The position numbers were made by a program, and so were the translations under genes. A DNA stretch of 64,000 nt. It comes from Pseudomonas sp. BMS12 (GTDB taxonomy: Bacteria > Pseudomonadota > Gammaproteobacteria > Pseudomonadales > Pseudomonadaceae). The stretch lies in NCBI RefSeq assembly GCF_001592875.1, contig NZ_LSOF01000015.1:62001-126000 (forward strand). The letters are read 5' to 3'. This document shows positions 9,848 to 21,540 of this stretch, one piece after another (within the stretch, counting starts at the first letter, position 1; the number at the start of each line of letters is the position of its first letter). The notes below the pieces were generated by a model. It did not search any database. It saw nothing but the letters and a program-made list of their open reading frames with translations, and was not told where the DNA came from.

Positions 9848-10705
9848 TTAGCTCAGGTCGCGGTGGCGTATCTGGACGTTGTTCAGTATGGGTTTGAGGG
9901 TCTCACCCAGGCGATTGGCCAGATAGACCGAGCGATGATGCCCCCCGGTGCAGCCGATGGCGATGGTCACATAGGCGCGGTTGCTGGCAGCGAAGCGTGG
10001 CAGCCACTTGTTCAGGTAGTCGAGGATGTCCTGGTACATCTCTTCCACATCCGGCTGCGCGGCCAGATATTCCGCCACCGGTGCCTCCAGGCCGGACATG
10101 TCGCGCAGGTCGGGCTTCCAGTAGGGGTTGGGCAGGCAGCGCACATCGAATACCAGGTCGGCGTCCACGGGCATGCCGCGCTTAAAGCCGAAGGATTCAA
10201 CCAGAAATGCGGTGCCGGGGGTGGGGCGGTTGAGCAGGCGCAGCTTAATGCTGTCGCGCAGCTGGTAGAGGTTGAGGTGAGTGGTGTCGATCTTCAGGTC
10301 GGCCAGATCGATGATGGGGGCCAGCAACTGGGCTTCATCGCGTATGGCCTCGGCCAGCGAGCGGTTCTCGTTGGTCAGTGGATGACGCCGGCGAGTCTCG
10401 GAGAAGCGCTTGAACAGGGTTTCCTCGTCGGCATCCAGATACAGCACGTCGCACTGGATATGCCGTGCGCGGACCTCCTCGAGCAGCTCGGGGAAGCGCT
10501 TGAGCTGGCTGGGCAGGTTGCGCGCATCGACCGAAACCGCGACCTGGGGGTGCAGCAGTTCGGTCTGGAGCAGCGCACGCTCGGCCAGGTCCGGCAGCAG
10601 GCCGGCTGGCAGGTTGTCGATGCAGTAAAAACCGTTGTCCTCGAGGACGTCGAGGGCTGTGCTCTTGCCTGAGCCGGAGCGTCCGCTGACGATAATCAGG
10701 CGCAT
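9848..10705 (-). CDS. rapZ: RNase adapter protein / nucleotide-binding protein RapZ
   Basis: P-loop protein of 285 residues (formerly YvcJ/YhbJ). In E. coli it delivers the small RNA GlmZ to RNase E and so controls GlmS and amino-sugar supply. The Walker A motif GRSGSGKST is at residues 8-16. The C-terminal domain has the conserved [11 protein letters not shown] segment. The start giving [11 protein letters not shown] is the family start. The open frame upstream runs antisense-like through ptsN in another frame and was discarded. It lies between ptsN and the NPr gene, as in other gammaproteobacteria. Whether it acts on a GlmZ-like RNA in this organism is not known from the sequence. Confidence 0.95.
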   Translation of the reverse strand: MRLIIVSGRSGSGKSTALDVLEDNGFYCIDNLPAGLLPDLAERALLQTELLHPQVAVSVDARNLPSQLKRFPELLEEVRARHIQCDVLYLDADEETLFKRFSETRRRHPLTNENRSLAEAIRDEAQLLAPIIDLADLKIDTTHLNLYQLRDSIKLRLLNRPTPGTAFLVESFGFKRGMPVDADLVFDVRCLPNPYWKPDLRDMSGLEAPVAEYLAAQPDVEEMYQDILDYLNKWLPRFAASNRAYVTIAIGCTGGHHRSVYLANRLGETLKPILNNVQIRHRDLS

Positions 10706-10721
10706 GGCGCTGGCTCCCGTA

Positions 10722-11186
10722 CTAGTTGCCGTTCTGAACGTCGACCACGACCTGGTACAGGCTTTCGTTGCTTTGTGCCTGGCGCAGGCGCTCGCGCACT
10801 TCACTGCGGTCGAGCATGCTGGCGATCTGGCGCAGTAGCTCCAGGTGCTCGTCGGTAGCCGCTTCCGGCACCAGCAGGACGAACAGCAGATCCACCGGGG
10901 CGCCGTCGATCGCATCGAAGTCCACCGCCGCATCCAGGTGCAGTACCGCGCTGATCGGTGCGCTGCAGCCGGCCAGGCGGCAGTGGGGGATGGCGATACC
11001 GTTACCGAAGCCGGTAGAACCGAGCTTCTCGCGGGCGATCAGGTTTTCGAAGATATCCTGGCCGTCCAGATCGGGAAGATCGCGGGCCACCAGGTTGGCA
11101 ATCTGTTCGAGTACACGCTTTTTGCTGCCTCCCGGCACGTTCACCAGGGAACGTGCGGGAGTCAGTATGGTTTCGAGTCGGATCAT
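10722..11186 (-). CDS. ptsN: Nitrogen-PTS enzyme EIIA-Ntr
   Basis: Terminal phosphate acceptor of the nitrogen PTS, 154 residues. It regulates potassium transport, carbon storage and other targets according to its phosphorylation state. The phosphorylated histidine is H68 in [10 protein letters not shown]. The fold corresponds to the mannitol/fructose EIIA domain (PTS_EIIA_2). It is encoded 14 bases downstream of hpf and 16 bases upstream of rapZ, all on the minus strand, so these genes are probably one transcript with rpoN. Confidence 0.96.
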   Translation of the reverse strand: MIRLETILTPARSLVNVPGGSKKRVLEQIANLVARDLPDLDGQDIFENLIAREKLGSTGFGNGIAIPHCRLAGCSAPISAVLHLDAAVDFDAIDGAPVDLLFVLLVPEAATDEHLELLRQIASMLDRSEVRERLRQAQSNESLYQVVVDVQNGN

Positions 11187-11200
11187 GGGTGGGGTAAGTG

Positions 11201-11509
11201 TCAGCGAGCCGTAGCGCCTTGCATGCGGCCCAGCTGCTTTTCCTTGTGCTTGATCAGTTGGCGGTCGAGTTTGTCGGTGAGCAGGTCGATGGCGGCGTAC
11301 ATGTCTTCATGTACGGCATTGGCCACCACCTCACCCCCGGCGATATGTAGGGTTGCTTCGATTTTTTGCTTCAGCTTTTCCACTTCCATGGTCACCTGAA
11401 CGTTGGTGATCTTGTCGAAGTGGCGCTCCAGTCGGCTGAGTTTTTCCCCGACATAGTCGCGCAGGGCGTCGGTCACATCCAGTTGATGCCCACTGATGTT
11501 GACTTGCAT
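11201..11509 (-). CDS. hpf: Ribosome hibernation promoting factor, short form
   Basis: Short HPF/YhbH of 102 residues that binds the 30S decoding region and drives formation of inactive 100S dimers together with RMF. The start is MQVNISGHQLDVTDALRDYV, the family start. About 27 upstream in-frame codons are not conserved. There is no C-terminal dimerisation domain, so this is the short gammaproteobacterial type, not the long HPF. Its position directly after rpoN is conserved and led to its older description as a sigma-54 modulation protein. Confidence 0.94.
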   Translation of the reverse strand: MQVNISGHQLDVTDALRDYVGEKLSRLERHFDKITNVQVTMEVEKLKQKIEATLHIAGGEVVANAVHEDMYAAIDLLTDKLDRQLIKHKEKQLGRMQGATAR

Positions 11510-11661
11510 AACGCATCTCCTTGTTGCCTTGTGTAAGAGACAGGCTATCGGGCCTGCCGCCGTAACACGTTGGCTGGAGGGTTGATGCACTGCGAGCCGA
11601 GTTCCCCCTAAACAGGGCCTGGCGCGATACGGTAGTGCAGAAACCTTCCGTTCAGGGCCGT

Positions 11662-13161
11662 TTACATCAATCGCTTGCGTTCGCTGGATGGAGCGATGCC
11701 GAGAGACTCACGGTACTTGGCGACTGTGCGACGGGCTACCTGAATGCCCTGTGCTTCCAGTAAACCAGCGATCTTGCTGTCGCTCAACGGCTTTTTCGCG
11801 TTTTCCGCAGCCACCAATTTCTTGATGATTGCGCGGATCGCGGTGGACGAACATTCGCCACCCTCGGAGGTACTGACGTGGCTGGAGAAGAAGTACTTCA
11901 GCTCGTAGATGCCGCGCGGGGTATGCATGAATTTTTGTGTGGTAACGCGAGAAATGGTCGACTCGTGCATGCCCACCGCTTCGGCGATGTCGTGCAGGAC
12001 CAGCGGTTTCATGGCCTCGTCACCGTAGTCGAGGAAACCACGCTGATGTTCGACGATCTGCGTCGCCACCTTCATCAGGGTCTCGTTGCGGCTCTGCAGG
12101 CTCTTGATGAACCAGCGAGCCTCCTGCAACTGGTTGCGCATGAAGGTGTTGTCGGCACTGGAGTCGGCGCGTTTGACGAAGCCTGCATACTGGGCGTTGA
12201 CCCGCAGGCGCGGCACGGCTTCTTGGTTGAGCTCCACCAGCCAACGATCGTTGTGCTTGCGCACGATGACATCCGGCACCACGTATTCGGGTTCGTTGGC
12301 TTCGATCTGCGAGCCGGGGCGCGGGTTGAGGCTCTGGATCAGCTCTATGATCTGGCGCAGTTCGTCTTCCTTGAGCTTCATGCGACGCATCAGCTGGCTG
12401 TAATCGCGTCCGCCGAGCAGATCCAGATGATCACTGGCCAGACGCTGGGCTTCCGTCAGCCAGGGGGTGTTGCTGGGAAGCTGGCGCAGTTGCAGTAGCA
12501 GGCACTCGCGCAGGTCGCGGGCGCCGACGCCTGCCGGCTCGAAGTGCTGGAGGCGGTGTAGTACAGCCTCGACCTCGTCGGCCTCGATTTCCAGTTCCGG
12601 GTGAAACGACTCGACTATTTCGTCGATGGTTTCTTCCAGGTAGCCCTGATTATTGATGCAGTCGATCAGGGTCACGCCGATCAGCTTGTCCTTGTCGGAC
12701 ATCGGCACCAGGTTGAGTTGCCAGAGCAGGTGGCTCTGCAGGCTCTCGCCGGCCGAGGTGCGGGTGGTGAAGTCCCACTCGTCGTCATCGTTGCTGGGCA
12801 GGCTGCTGGCGCTGGTCTGGTAGACGTCTTCCCAAGCGGTATCCACGGGCAGCTCGTTGGGAATGCGGTCATGCCATTCGCCATCTTCCTGGCTGTCATT
12901 CACCGCGACGGTGCTGTCCTGGAAGTTCGAGTTGTCCTGCTGCTGGGGCGAATTGTTCTGTTCGACGTTATCGGCCATGGGGTCGGAGTTGTCGAAGTCT
13001 TCGCCTTCCTCCTGGCGCTCGAGCATGGGGTTGGATTCCAGGGCCTCCTGGATTTCCTGTTGCAGGTCCAGAGTGGATAGCTGGAGGAGTCGAATGGCCT
13101 GTTGCAGCTGCGGAGTCATCGTCAGCTGCTGGCCCATCTTGAGGACTAGCGACGGTTTCAT
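11662..13161 (-). CDS. rpoN: RNA polymerase sigma-54 factor
   Basis: Alternative sigma factor of 499 residues for nitrogen assimilation, motility and many enhancer-dependent promoters. Region I is glutamine/leucine-rich (residues 1-50, [21 protein letters not shown]). An acidic, low-complexity region II follows at about 55-120 (rich in D, N, Q and S). The core-binding and DNA-binding domains come next, ending with the RpoN box [10 protein letters not shown] and the terminal SSERKRLM. Length is normal for Pseudomonas. It heads the minus-strand group with hpf, ptsN, rapZ and the NPr gene. lptB lies upstream on the same strand with a 140-base gap. Confidence 0.98.
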   Translation of the reverse strand: MKPSLVLKMGQQLTMTPQLQQAIRLLQLSTLDLQQEIQEALESNPMLERQEEGEDFDNSDPMADNVEQNNSPQQQDNSNFQDSTVAVNDSQEDGEWHDRIPNELPVDTAWEDVYQTSASSLPSNDDDEWDFTTRTSAGESLQSHLLWQLNLVPMSDKDKLIGVTLIDCINNQGYLEETIDEIVESFHPELEIEADEVEAVLHRLQHFEPAGVGARDLRECLLLQLRQLPSNTPWLTEAQRLASDHLDLLGGRDYSQLMRRMKLKEDELRQIIELIQSLNPRPGSQIEANEPEYVVPDVIVRKHNDRWLVELNQEAVPRLRVNAQYAGFVKRADSSADNTFMRNQLQEARWFIKSLQSRNETLMKVATQIVEHQRGFLDYGDEAMKPLVLHDIAEAVGMHESTISRVTTQKFMHTPRGIYELKYFFSSHVSTSEGGECSSTAIRAIIKKLVAAENAKKPLSDSKIAGLLEAQGIQVARRTVAKYRESLGIAPSSERKRLM

Positions 13162-13301
13162 GGTGTGGGGCTGGGTACCTTGTTCACTTGCCGGCGCACT
13201 GCGCCATCCACTGCAGGGCGGCGGGCCGCCCTAGAAGCAAATTATATGCCTGACCTTGAATGATTCCAGTCGTTTGCGCAAGCCCTGCATGCTTGCCGGG
13301 A

Positions 13302-14027
13302 TTACAGGCGGAACTCGTGACCCAGGTAGACTTCCTTGACCAGTTGATTGCTCAGGATGGTCTCGGCATCACCTTCGGCAATCAGCTGCCCGTCATTGAC
13401 GATGTAGGCGGTTTCGCAGATATCCAGGGTCTCGCGCACATTGTGATCGGTGATCAGTACGCCGATGCCTTTGGCCTTGAGGTGGTGGATGATCTGTTTG
13501 ATATCGCCCACCGAGATCGGGTCGACGCCGGCGAAGGGTTCGTCGAGCAGAATAAACTTGGGCTCGGTGGCCAGGGCGCGGGCGATTTCCACACGTCGGC
13601 GTTCACCGCCGGACAGGCTCATGCCCAGGCTGTCGCGGATGTGGTTGATGTGGAACTCCTGCAGCAGAGCTTCCAGAGCTTTGTGCCGGCCGGCGTGATC
13701 GAGATCCTTGCGGGTCTCGAGGATGGCCATGATGTTGTCGGTCACCGACAGCTTGCGGAAGATCGAGGCTTCCTGCGGCAGGTAGCCGAGGCCGGAGCGG
13801 GCGCGGCCGTGCATGGGCTGATGGCTGATGTCCTGATTGTCGATCAGTACGCGGCCCTGATCGGCCTGGACCAGGCCGACGATCATGTAGAAGCAGGTTG
13901 TCTTGCCGGCGCCGTTGGGGCCGAGCAGGCCGACGATCTGGCCGCTGTCGATGGACAGGCTGACGTCGCGAACCACCTGGCGGCCCTTGTAGCTCTTGGC
14001 CAGGTGCTGGGCTTTGAGGGTCGCCAT
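13302..14027 (-). CDS. lptB: LPS export ABC transporter ATPase LptB
   Basis: Cytoplasmic ATPase (241 residues) that powers LPS extraction from the inner membrane with LptF and LptG. Walker A is GPNGAGKTT (residues 37-45), the signature is LSGGERRR, and Walker B with its catalytic Glu is FILLDEP. A conserved His switch is seen in LITDHNV. It overlaps lptA by one base, which indicates translational coupling. LptFG are not in this window, as is usual. Confidence 0.97.
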   Translation of the reverse strand: MATLKAQHLAKSYKGRQVVRDVSLSIDSGQIVGLLGPNGAGKTTCFYMIVGLVQADQGRVLIDNQDISHQPMHGRARSGLGYLPQEASIFRKLSVTDNIMAILETRKDLDHAGRHKALEALLQEFHINHIRDSLGMSLSGGERRRVEIARALATEPKFILLDEPFAGVDPISVGDIKQIIHHLKAKGIGVLITDHNVRETLDICETAYIVNDGQLIAEGDAETILSNQLVKEVYLGHEFRL

Positions 14028-14572
14028 TACTGCGCTTGCTCCGGCTGATCGGCTTTCTTGCGCGGCTGCAGAATCATGTCGATGCGCGGGCGCGGCGTCG
14101 AGACATTGCTGCCTGTGGCGCGGCCGGCGTTGACGATCTGGCGCTGGGTGTCGTAGACGATCTTCTCGCCTTCGAAGGTATTACCCTGCTGGATCACCTT
14201 GGCCTGGTCGATCAGTACGATGCGCTCGTTGCTCGCATAGTACTGGATGGTCATGCCGTAGGCCTTGACGATGTCCTTGTCGACGGCGGGTTTCTGCTCG
14301 TAGTAGGCCGGTTTGCCTACCGAGGTGAAGACGTCGATGTCGCCGTTGGCGTCCTGGGTGATGGTCACGGTGTCGCCCGTGATCTTCAGGGTGCCCTGGG
14401 TGATCACCACGCCGCCGCGATAGACGGCGACACCTTGCTTGTCATCCAGTTCTGCACTGTCTGCCTGTACCCGGATAGGTTGCTCGCGATCGCTGGGTAG
14501 GGCCCAGGCGCCGGCGCTTCCGAGCGCGCTGCCCAGGCAGAGCAGTAGGGGGAAGGTTTTAACGAACCTCAT
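14027..14572 (-). CDS. lptA: Periplasmic LPS-bridge protein LptA
   Basis: Periplasmic OstA-like protein of 181 residues that polymerises into the beta-jellyroll bridge carrying LPS across the periplasm. The signal peptide spans residues 1-25 (hydrophobic core [14 protein letters not shown]), with probable cleavage after AWA. The domain then begins [29 protein letters not shown], in two parts: [18 protein letters not shown] and [18 protein letters not shown]. The C-terminal 20 residues are charged. It overlaps lptB at its 3' end and lptC at its 5' end (14 bases). Confidence 0.95.
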   Translation of the reverse strand: MRFVKTFPLLLCLGSALGSAGAWALPSDREQPIRVQADSAELDDKQGVAVYRGGVVITQGTLKITGDTVTITQDANGDIDVFTSVGKPAYYEQKPAVDKDIVKAYGMTIQYYASNERIVLIDQAKVIQQGNTFEGEKIVYDTQRQIVNAGRATGSNVSTPRPRIDMILQPRKKADQPEQAQ

Positions 14573-15128
14573 GCTGGCCTCTTACGTTGGACAGCAAGTT
14601 GATCTTGCCGTCGTTCATGTACGCTTTCATTCCCTTGGCCGTGGTTACCCCATTGGCGGCCTCGATTCTAACGGCTTGCTTGGTCTGCGCATATTCCTCG
14701 TCGGGGAATACCGTGATTCGGCTGCTGGTGATCACGGTCGGCCGGCCTTTGGCATCGGTGCGGGCGATGCGCACGTTATCGATCAGTTCGACTTCTTTGC
14801 CTTCGGGCGATACTTCGCCCTTGTCGCTGCGTACGTGCCAGGGGTGCTGCGTGCCGCGATACAGCTGCAGGTCGGGCTTGTCCACCTGGGTGATGTCGCT
14901 GGCCTTGAGGTGCTCCAGCTTGCTGGCGGTCATCTCGTAGTGCAGCTTGCCGTCCTCCTGGAACTGCTGGGTGCTGGCGCCGACCACATAGAAGTCGACG
15001 GCGTTGTCGGTTTCGCCGCTGGCGCGTTTGTCCATGAAGCTTTCCGGGCGCACGTTCCAGTAGCCCACCGCCGCCAGCAGGGCGACGATCAGCGAGCCGA
15101 TCAGGTAGTTGCGTAGCTTGCCGTTCAT
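14559..15128 (-). CDS. lptC: LPS transport protein LptC
   Basis: Single-pass inner-membrane protein of 189 residues with a periplasmic OstA-like domain. It links the LptBFG transporter to LptA. One transmembrane segment is seen near the N-terminus (YLIGSLIVALLAAVGYW, residues 8-24), followed by the beta-jellyroll domain (YEMTASKLEHLKASDITQVDKP region). It overlaps lptA by 14 bases and follows kdsC by 8 bases, so kdsD-kdsC-lptC-lptA-lptB reads as one LPS operon. Confidence 0.94.
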   Translation of the reverse strand: MNGKLRNYLIGSLIVALLAAVGYWNVRPESFMDKRASGETDNAVDFYVVGASTQQFQEDGKLHYEMTASKLEHLKASDITQVDKPDLQLYRGTQHPWHVRSDKGEVSPEGKEVELIDNVRIARTDAKGRPTVITSSRITVFPDEEYAQTKQAVRIEAANGVTTAKGMKAYMNDGKINLLSNVRGQHEVR

Positions 15129-15136
15129 GGCGCTTC

Positions 15137-15661
15137 CTAGAGGTAGGTGGACTGTGCGGCTTCCAGGGTGCCCTGGGCGCGCATGATCAGTTCACAGAAT
15201 TCGCGGGCTGCACCTTCGCCGCCGCGGGCGCTGGTCACGCCGTGCGCGTGCTGGCGCACAAAGCCGTCGGCGCTGGCTACGGCCATGCCCAGGCCGACGC
15301 GACGAATCACCGGTAGATCGGGCAGGTCATCGCCAAGATAGGCAACCTGTTCGTAGTTCAGGCCCAGCTCGCCAAGCAGTTCGTCGAGGACGACAAGCTT
15401 GTCTTCGCGGCCCTGATACAGGTGCTGGATACCCAGGTTCTGTGCGCGGCGTTCGACTACCGGGGTCTTGCGCCCGCTGATGATGGCGGTGCGCACGCCG
15501 GAGTTGATCAGCATCTTGATGCCGTGACCGTCCAGGGTGTTGAAGGTCTTGAATTCGCTGCCGTCGACTAGAAAGTACAAGCGGCCGTCGGTGAGCACGC
15601 CGTCGACATCAAAAATCGCCAGTTTCACGGCTTTGGCGCGTTGCAGCAGGTTGTCATTCAT
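15137..15661 (-). CDS. kdsC: 3-deoxy-D-manno-octulosonate-8-phosphate phosphatase
   Basis: HAD-superfamily phosphatase (174 residues) releasing Kdo from Kdo-8-phosphate for LPS core synthesis. The nucleophile and acid/base aspartates are D18 and D20 in FDVDGVLTDG. The later HAD motif YLGDDLPDLPV supplies the Mg-binding aspartates. There is no cap domain, as in other tetrameric KdsC enzymes. The start codon lies immediately next to the kdsD stop, and the two enzymes act in successive parts of the Kdo pathway, with KdsA between them. Confidence 0.96.
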   Translation of the reverse strand: MNDNLLQRAKAVKLAIFDVDGVLTDGRLYFLVDGSEFKTFNTLDGHGIKMLINSGVRTAIISGRKTPVVERRAQNLGIQHLYQGREDKLVVLDELLGELGLNYEQVAYLGDDLPDLPVIRRVGLGMAVASADGFVRQHAHGVTSARGGEGAAREFCELIMRAQGTLEAAQSTYL

Positions 15662-16636
15662 TTACAGCACTCCGGCGCGCAGCAGGTCATGCATGTTGAG
15701 GGCGCCTACCGGCTTGTCCTCTTCATCCACGACCACCAGCGCGTTGATCTTGTGGTCTTCCATGATTTTCAGGGCTTCGGCGGCGAGCATCTCGGCGCGG
15801 GCGGTCTTGCCGTGGGCGGTCATGACCTGGTCGATGCTGGCCTGCAGCACGTCGACGCCTTTGTCCAGGGTGCGGCGCAGGTCGCCATCTGTGAATATCC
15901 CGGCCAGTGTGCCATCGCTCTCGATGACGACTGTCATGCCCAGGCCCTTGCGGGTCATCTCCAGCAGCGCCTCGCGCAGGCTGGTGCCGCGCGGCACCAG
16001 TGGCAGGCGTTCGCCGGCGTGCATGACGTTCTCCACCTTGAGCAGCAGACGTCGGCCGAGGGCGCCGCCCGGGTGGGAGAAGGCGAAATCTTCGGCGGTA
16101 AAGCCGCGCGCTTCCAGCAGGGCGATGGCCAGGGCGTCGCCGAGCACCAGGGAGGCGGTGGTGGAGGAGGTGGGGGCCAGATTTAGCGGGCAGGCTTCCT
16201 GGGCAACGCGGGCGTCCAGGTTGACTTCGGCGGCCTTGGCCAGCGGCGAGTCCGGGTTGCCGGTCATGCTGATCATCTGGATGCCGAGGCGCTTGATCAG
16301 CGGCAGCAGGGTGATGATTTCCGCAGTGGAGCCGGAGTTGGACAGGGCCAGGACGATGTCGTCGCGGGTGATCATGCCCATGTCGCCATGACTGGCCTCG
16401 GCCGGGTGGACGAAGAAGGCCGGAGTGCCTGTGCTGGCCAGGGTGGCGGCGATCTTGTTGCCGATATGACCGGACTTGCCCATACCCACCACGACGACAC
16501 GCCCCTTGCCGTCCAGGATCATCTCGCAGGCGCGAATGAAATCGGAGTCGACACGACTCAGCAGGCTGGTCACCGCTTCGCTTTCGAGGCGGATGGTGCG
16601 TTGTGCAGACTGGATCAGGTCGCTGGTTCTGCTCAT
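15662..16636 (-). CDS. kdsD: Arabinose-5-phosphate isomerase
   Basis: Converts ribulose 5-phosphate to arabinose 5-phosphate, the first step towards Kdo. The 324-residue protein has an N-terminal SIS sugar-isomerase domain (about residues 35-170, with GMGKSGHIGNKIAATLASTG split around KSGHIGNK) and two C-terminal CBS domains (about 205-324). The start used is MSRTSDLIQSAQRT. An in-frame upstream codon at 16699 would add 21 residues that are not part of the family. It is the first gene of the minus-strand LPS group and is divergent from mlaF across a 234-base gap. Confidence 0.95.
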   Translation of the reverse strand: MSRTSDLIQSAQRTIRLESEAVTSLLSRVDSDFIRACEMILDGKGRVVVVGMGKSGHIGNKIAATLASTGTPAFFVHPAEASHGDMGMITRDDIVLALSNSGSTAEIITLLPLIKRLGIQMISMTGNPDSPLAKAAEVNLDARVAQEACPLNLAPTSSTTASLVLGDALAIALLEARGFTAEDFAFSHPGGALGRRLLLKVENVMHAGERLPLVPRGTSLREALLEMTRKGLGMTVVIESDGTLAGIFTDGDLRRTLDKGVDVLQASIDQVMTAHGKTARAEMLAAEALKIMEDHKINALVVVDEEDKPVGALNMHDLLRAGVL

Positions 16637-16749
16637 GGCGATTGCAGGGTGCTCGGCTAAAAAGGCAGAGAGTATACCGACAAAGCAGCCCTGGCTCACC
16701 TGGCGGTTGTTCAGGGCTGCGTCGTATGTAATGAAAAGTGTGTAGTGCC

Positions 16750-16779
16750 TTGGGTCGCAGAGTGCGTCAATGCTATATT
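16750..16779 (+). promoter_or_regulatory. Candidate sigma-70 promoter for mlaFEDCB
   Basis: TTGGGT at 16750-16755 and TATATT at 16774-16779 are separated by 18 bases, about 90 bases before mlaF, in the divergent kdsD-mlaF gap. The -10 is good and the -35 is mediocre. The assignment rests on pattern only. Confidence 0.35.
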
Positions 16780-16870
16780 TCGCGGCCTGTTCGGCCTGAC
16801 CCGGGTGCGAGTGTCCCCGTTGCGGGCTACTGCGTCTGTCCAGGGAAGGGGCGTATCACAAGGAGTTTGG

Positions 16871-17680
16871 ATGAGTGCCGAGAATGCCTATGCCGTCGAG
16901 CTGAAGGGGCTTACCTTTCAGCGAGGCGCGCGCAACATCTTCGATAATGTCGATATCTCTATTCCGCGCGGCAAGGTCACCGGCATCATGGGGCCTTCCG
17001 GTTGCGGCAAGACCACATTGCTGCGCCTGATCGCGGCCCAGCTCAAGCCCCAGGCGGGGGAGGTCTGGGTCAACGGGCAGAACCTGCCGAGCCTGTCGCG
17101 CAGCGACCTGTTCGATATGCGCAAGCAGTTCGGCGTGCTGTTCCAGAGTGGTGCGCTGTTCACCGACCTGGACGTGTTCGAGAACGTCGCCTTCCCACTG
17201 CGTGTGCATACCCGCCTGCCGGACGAGATGATCCGCGACATCGTGCTGATGAAGCTGCAGGCTGTCGGTCTGCGTGGCGCCGTCGAGTTGATGCCTGACG
17301 AGCTGTCCGGGGGCATGAAGCGTCGTGTGGCACTGGCTCGGGCCATTGCTCTGGACCCGCAGATATTGATGTATGACGAGCCGTTCGTCGGCCAGGACCC
17401 GATTGCCATGGGCGTGCTGGTACGTCTGATTCGCTTGCTCAACGATGCACTTGGTATCACCAGTATCGTGGTTTCTCACGACCTCGCCGAAACCGCCAGT
17501 ATCGCGGACTACCTCTATGTAGTGGGTGATGGTCAGGTGCTGGGGCACGGCACGCCGGATGAATTGATGGGTTCGGACAGTCCGCGCATCCAGCAATTCA
17601 TGAAAGGGATTCCGGATGGCCCGGTGCCGTTCCACTATCCGGCCCCGGATTATCTCGACGATCTGCTGGGAGCGCGCTGA
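16871..17680 (+). CDS. mlaF: Phospholipid ABC transporter ATPase MlaF
   Basis: ATPase (269 residues) of the MlaFEDB inner-membrane complex that maintains outer-membrane lipid asymmetry. Walker A is GPSGCGKTT, the signature is LSGGMKRR and Walker B is ILMYDEP. The start ATG at 16871 ([13 protein letters not shown]) is preceded by AAGGAG at a good distance. Older annotations call this cluster toluene-tolerance genes (ttg2). The gene overlaps mlaE by one base. Confidence 0.96.
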   Translation: MSAENAYAVELKGLTFQRGARNIFDNVDISIPRGKVTGIMGPSGCGKTTLLRLIAAQLKPQAGEVWVNGQNLPSLSRSDLFDMRKQFGVLFQSGALFTDLDVFENVAFPLRVHTRLPDEMIRDIVLMKLQAVGLRGAVELMPDELSGGMKRRVALARAIALDPQILMYDEPFVGQDPIAMGVLVRLIRLLNDALGITSIVVSHDLAETASIADYLYVVGDGQVLGHGTPDELMGSDSPRIQQFMKGIPDGPVPFHYPAPDYLDDLLGAR

Positions 17681-18477
17681 TGCGTAGGAAGTCCCCTATC
17701 GAACGTATCGCTCTGCTCGGCCGTGCCGGTATCGACGTGGTGCAGGCCATGGGGCGTTCGACCCTGTTTCTGCTCAGTTCGCTGTTTGGTCGCAGTGGTT
17801 TGCGTAACGGCGGTCAGCTGCTCATTCGTCAGCTCTACTCGGTCGGCGTGCTGTCGTTGCCGATCATCGTGGTGGCGGGCCTCTTCATCGGCATGGTGCT
17901 GGCGCTGCAGGGCTACAACATCCTTACCAGCTACGGCTCGGAGCAGGCGGTAGGGCAGATGGTTGCGCTGACCCTGCTGCGCGAACTGGGGCCGGTGGTC
18001 ACTGGGTTGTTGTTCGCTGGGCGCGCCGGTTCGGCGCTGACCGCCGAGATCGGCAACATGAAGTCCACCGAGCAGCTGTCCAGCTTGGAAATGATTGGTG
18101 TCGATCCGCTCAAGTACATCATTGCCCCGCGCCTGTGGGCCGGCTTCCTTTCCATGCCATTGCTCGCCGCCATCTTCAGTGTTGTGGGGATCTGGGGTGG
18201 TGCCATGGTCGCCGTGGACTGGCTGGGTGTGTACGAAGGCTCGTTCTGGTCGAATATGCAGAACAGCGTGGAATTCACCGAGGACGTACTCAACGGTGTG
18301 ATCAAGAGTGTGGTGTTTGCGTTCGTGGTGACCTGGATTGCGGTATTCCAGGGCTACGACTGCGAACCCACCTCCGAAGGCATTAGTCGTGCCACCACCA
18401 AGACCGTGGTGTATGCCTCACTGGCCGTACTCGGCCTCGACTTTATTCTGACCGCCCTGATGTTTGGAGATATCTGA
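17680..18477 (+). CDS. mlaE: Phospholipid ABC transporter permease MlaE
   Basis: Polytopic permease of 265 residues from the MlaE/DUF140 family with about five hydrophobic segments (for example [17 protein letters not shown] and [19 protein letters not shown]). The conserved [18 protein letters not shown] segment contacts MlaF and MlaD. ATG overlaps the mlaF stop codon, and the gene overlaps mlaD by one base, so subunits are probably translated in a coupled way. Confidence 0.96.
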   Translation: MRRKSPIERIALLGRAGIDVVQAMGRSTLFLLSSLFGRSGLRNGGQLLIRQLYSVGVLSLPIIVVAGLFIGMVLALQGYNILTSYGSEQAVGQMVALTLLRELGPVVTGLLFAGRAGSALTAEIGNMKSTEQLSSLEMIGVDPLKYIIAPRLWAGFLSMPLLAAIFSVVGIWGGAMVAVDWLGVYEGSFWSNMQNSVEFTEDVLNGVIKSVVFAFVVTWIAVFQGYDCEPTSEGISRATTKTVVYASLAVLGLDFILTALMFGDI

Positions 18478-18944
18478 TGCAAAGCCGCTCCCTGGAAGTT
18501 GGCGTCGGCCTGTTCTTGCTGGCTGGACTGCTGGCCCTGCTGCTGTTGGCCCTGCGTGTAAGCGGCCTGTCCGCCGCAAGCTCGGGCGATACTTACAAGC
18601 TCTATGCGAACTTCGACAATATTGCCGGTCTTACCGTCAGGGCCAAGGTGACCATGGCCGGTGTGACCATCGGCAAGGTCACTGCCATCGATCTGGATCA
18701 TGACAGTTACACCGGCCGGGTGAGCATGGAGATCGAGAAGCGGGTGAACAACCTGCCGCTGGACTCCACGGCATCGATTCTCACCGCCGGTCTGCTGGGT
18801 GAGAAGTACATCGGTATCAGCGTCGGTGGCGAAGAAGACCTGCTCAAGGATGGCGCAACCATCCATGACACGCAGTCGGCGCTGGTGCTGGAAGATCTGA
18901 TCGGCAAATTCCTGATGAACTCGGTGAACAAGGAAAGCAAATGA
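18477..18944 (+). CDS. mlaD: Phospholipid transport MCE-domain protein MlaD
   Basis: Inner-membrane-anchored periplasmic MCE protein (155 residues) that forms a hexameric ring on MlaE. The N-terminal transmembrane segment is at residues 8-28 (VGLFLLAGLLALLLLALRV). The single MCE domain covers about residues 38-117 (YANFDNIAGLTVRAKVTMAG region), and a hydrophobic helix follows (LLGEKYIGISVGG). The 3' end overlaps mlaC by four bases. Confidence 0.95.
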   Translation: MQSRSLEVGVGLFLLAGLLALLLLALRVSGLSAASSGDTYKLYANFDNIAGLTVRAKVTMAGVTIGKVTAIDLDHDSYTGRVSMEIEKRVNNLPLDSTASILTAGLLGEKYIGISVGGEEDLLKDGATIHDTQSALVLEDLIGKFLMNSVNKESK

Positions 18945-19591
18945 CCCTCTTCACGATGCTCCGCCGCGGCCTGCTGGTCGCCCTGGCCAGCTTGCCGATG
19001 ATGGCTCTGGCCGTGCCTTCCGCCCACGAAGTGGTCAAAGGCACTACCGATCAGTTGCTCGCGGACCTCAAGAGCAACAAGGCTTCCTACCAGCAGAATC
19101 CCCAGGATTTCTATGACGCTCTGGAGCGCATTCTCGGCCCTGTGGTCGACAGTGCGGGAATCTCGCGCAGCATCATGACCGTGAAATACTCGCGCAACGC
19201 CAGCCACGAGCAGATGAAGCGCTTCGAGGAGAACTTCAAGCGCAGCCTGATGCAGTTCTACGGCAACGCCTTGCTCGAATACGACAACCAGGACATCCGC
19301 GTGCTGCCGGCCAAGGCCGAGGGCGCCGATCGCGCCAGTGTCGGCATGGAAGTGCGTGACAGCAAAGGCACCGTCTATCCGGTTTCCTACACCATGGTGC
19401 AGCTGGATGGGCAGTGGAAGCTGCGTAACGTGATCATCAATGGCATCAACATCGGCAAGCTGTTCCGTGATCAGTTCGCCGATAGCATGCAGCGCAATGG
19501 TCATGACCTGGACAAGACCATCGAAGGCTGGGCCGAGGTGGTGGCCAAGGCCAAGGACAGTGCCGAAGGTCAGCAGGCAGGCGGGCAATGA
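18941..19591 (+). CDS. mlaC: Periplasmic phospholipid-binding protein MlaC
   Basis: Soluble periplasmic shuttle (216 residues, Tol_Tol_Ttg2/MlaC family) that carries phospholipid between the outer-membrane MlaA complex and MlaFEDB. The signal peptide is residues 1-25 (MLRRGLLVALASLPMMALA), with likely cleavage after ALA. The helical N-terminal half and the VGMEVRDSKGTVYPVSYTM segment are typical of the family. It overlaps both mlaD and mlaB by four bases. Confidence 0.94.
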   Translation: MTLFTMLRRGLLVALASLPMMALAVPSAHEVVKGTTDQLLADLKSNKASYQQNPQDFYDALERILGPVVDSAGISRSIMTVKYSRNASHEQMKRFEENFKRSLMQFYGNALLEYDNQDIRVLPAKAEGADRASVGMEVRDSKGTVYPVSYTMVQLDGQWKLRNVIINGINIGKLFRDQFADSMQRNGHDLDKTIEGWAEVVAKAKDSAEGQQAGGQ

Positions 19592-19896
19592 GCGAAAGCG
19601 CGATTCGCACGGGTGCCGACGGCACGTTGCTGCTCAGTGGCGTGATCGACTATCGCAACGGTCCCGCTCTGCGCGAGAGCGGGCGGCGCCTGATCGAGTC
19701 CAGCTCGGCTGGCGATCTGGTGCTCGATTGCTCCGCCGTGGAAAAGTCCAGCAGCGTCGGCTTGTCGCTGCTGCTGGCCTATCTGCGCGACGCGCGCAAG
19801 GCCGGCAAGAAACTGAGTCTGCGTGGCTTGCCTCAGGACATGCGCGAGATCGCGCAGGTGTCCGGGTTGCAAGAGCTGTTCGAGCTGCCGCGCTGA
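19588..19896 (+). CDS. mlaB: STAS-domain protein MlaB
   Basis: Cytoplasmic STAS-domain protein of 102 residues that binds MlaF and stabilises the transporter. The STAS hallmark is LDCSAVEKSSSVGLSLLLAYL, seen as DCSAVEKSSSVGLSLL with the central serines. It is the last gene of the mla operon and is followed by a strong terminator, which separates it from ibaG. MlaA, the outer-membrane partner, is not in this window. Confidence 0.92.
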   Translation: MSESAIRTGADGTLLLSGVIDYRNGPALRESGRRLIESSSAGDLVLDCSAVEKSSSVGLSLLLAYLRDARKAGKKLSLRGLPQDMREIAQVSGLQELFELPR

Positions 19897-19905
19897 GTGC
19901 TCCGA

Positions 19906-19948
19906 GAGCCCTCCGTCTGCCGGGCTTCGCAGGCGGGGGGCTTTTTTG
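19906..19948 (+). terminator. Rho-independent terminator after mlaB
   Basis: A long GC-rich hairpin pairs GCCCTCCGTCTGC with GCAGGCGGGGGGC (one or two mismatches) and is followed by TTTTTT. It ends the mlaFEDCB transcript. Confidence 0.85.
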
Positions 19949-20012
19949 TATGATTGCCGACCCGCGAGCTCAGGCTTGCCCATGAATTGTTTTGCGTTGA
20001 TCGAGGTTGAGC

Positions 20013-21540
<1,528 letters not shown>
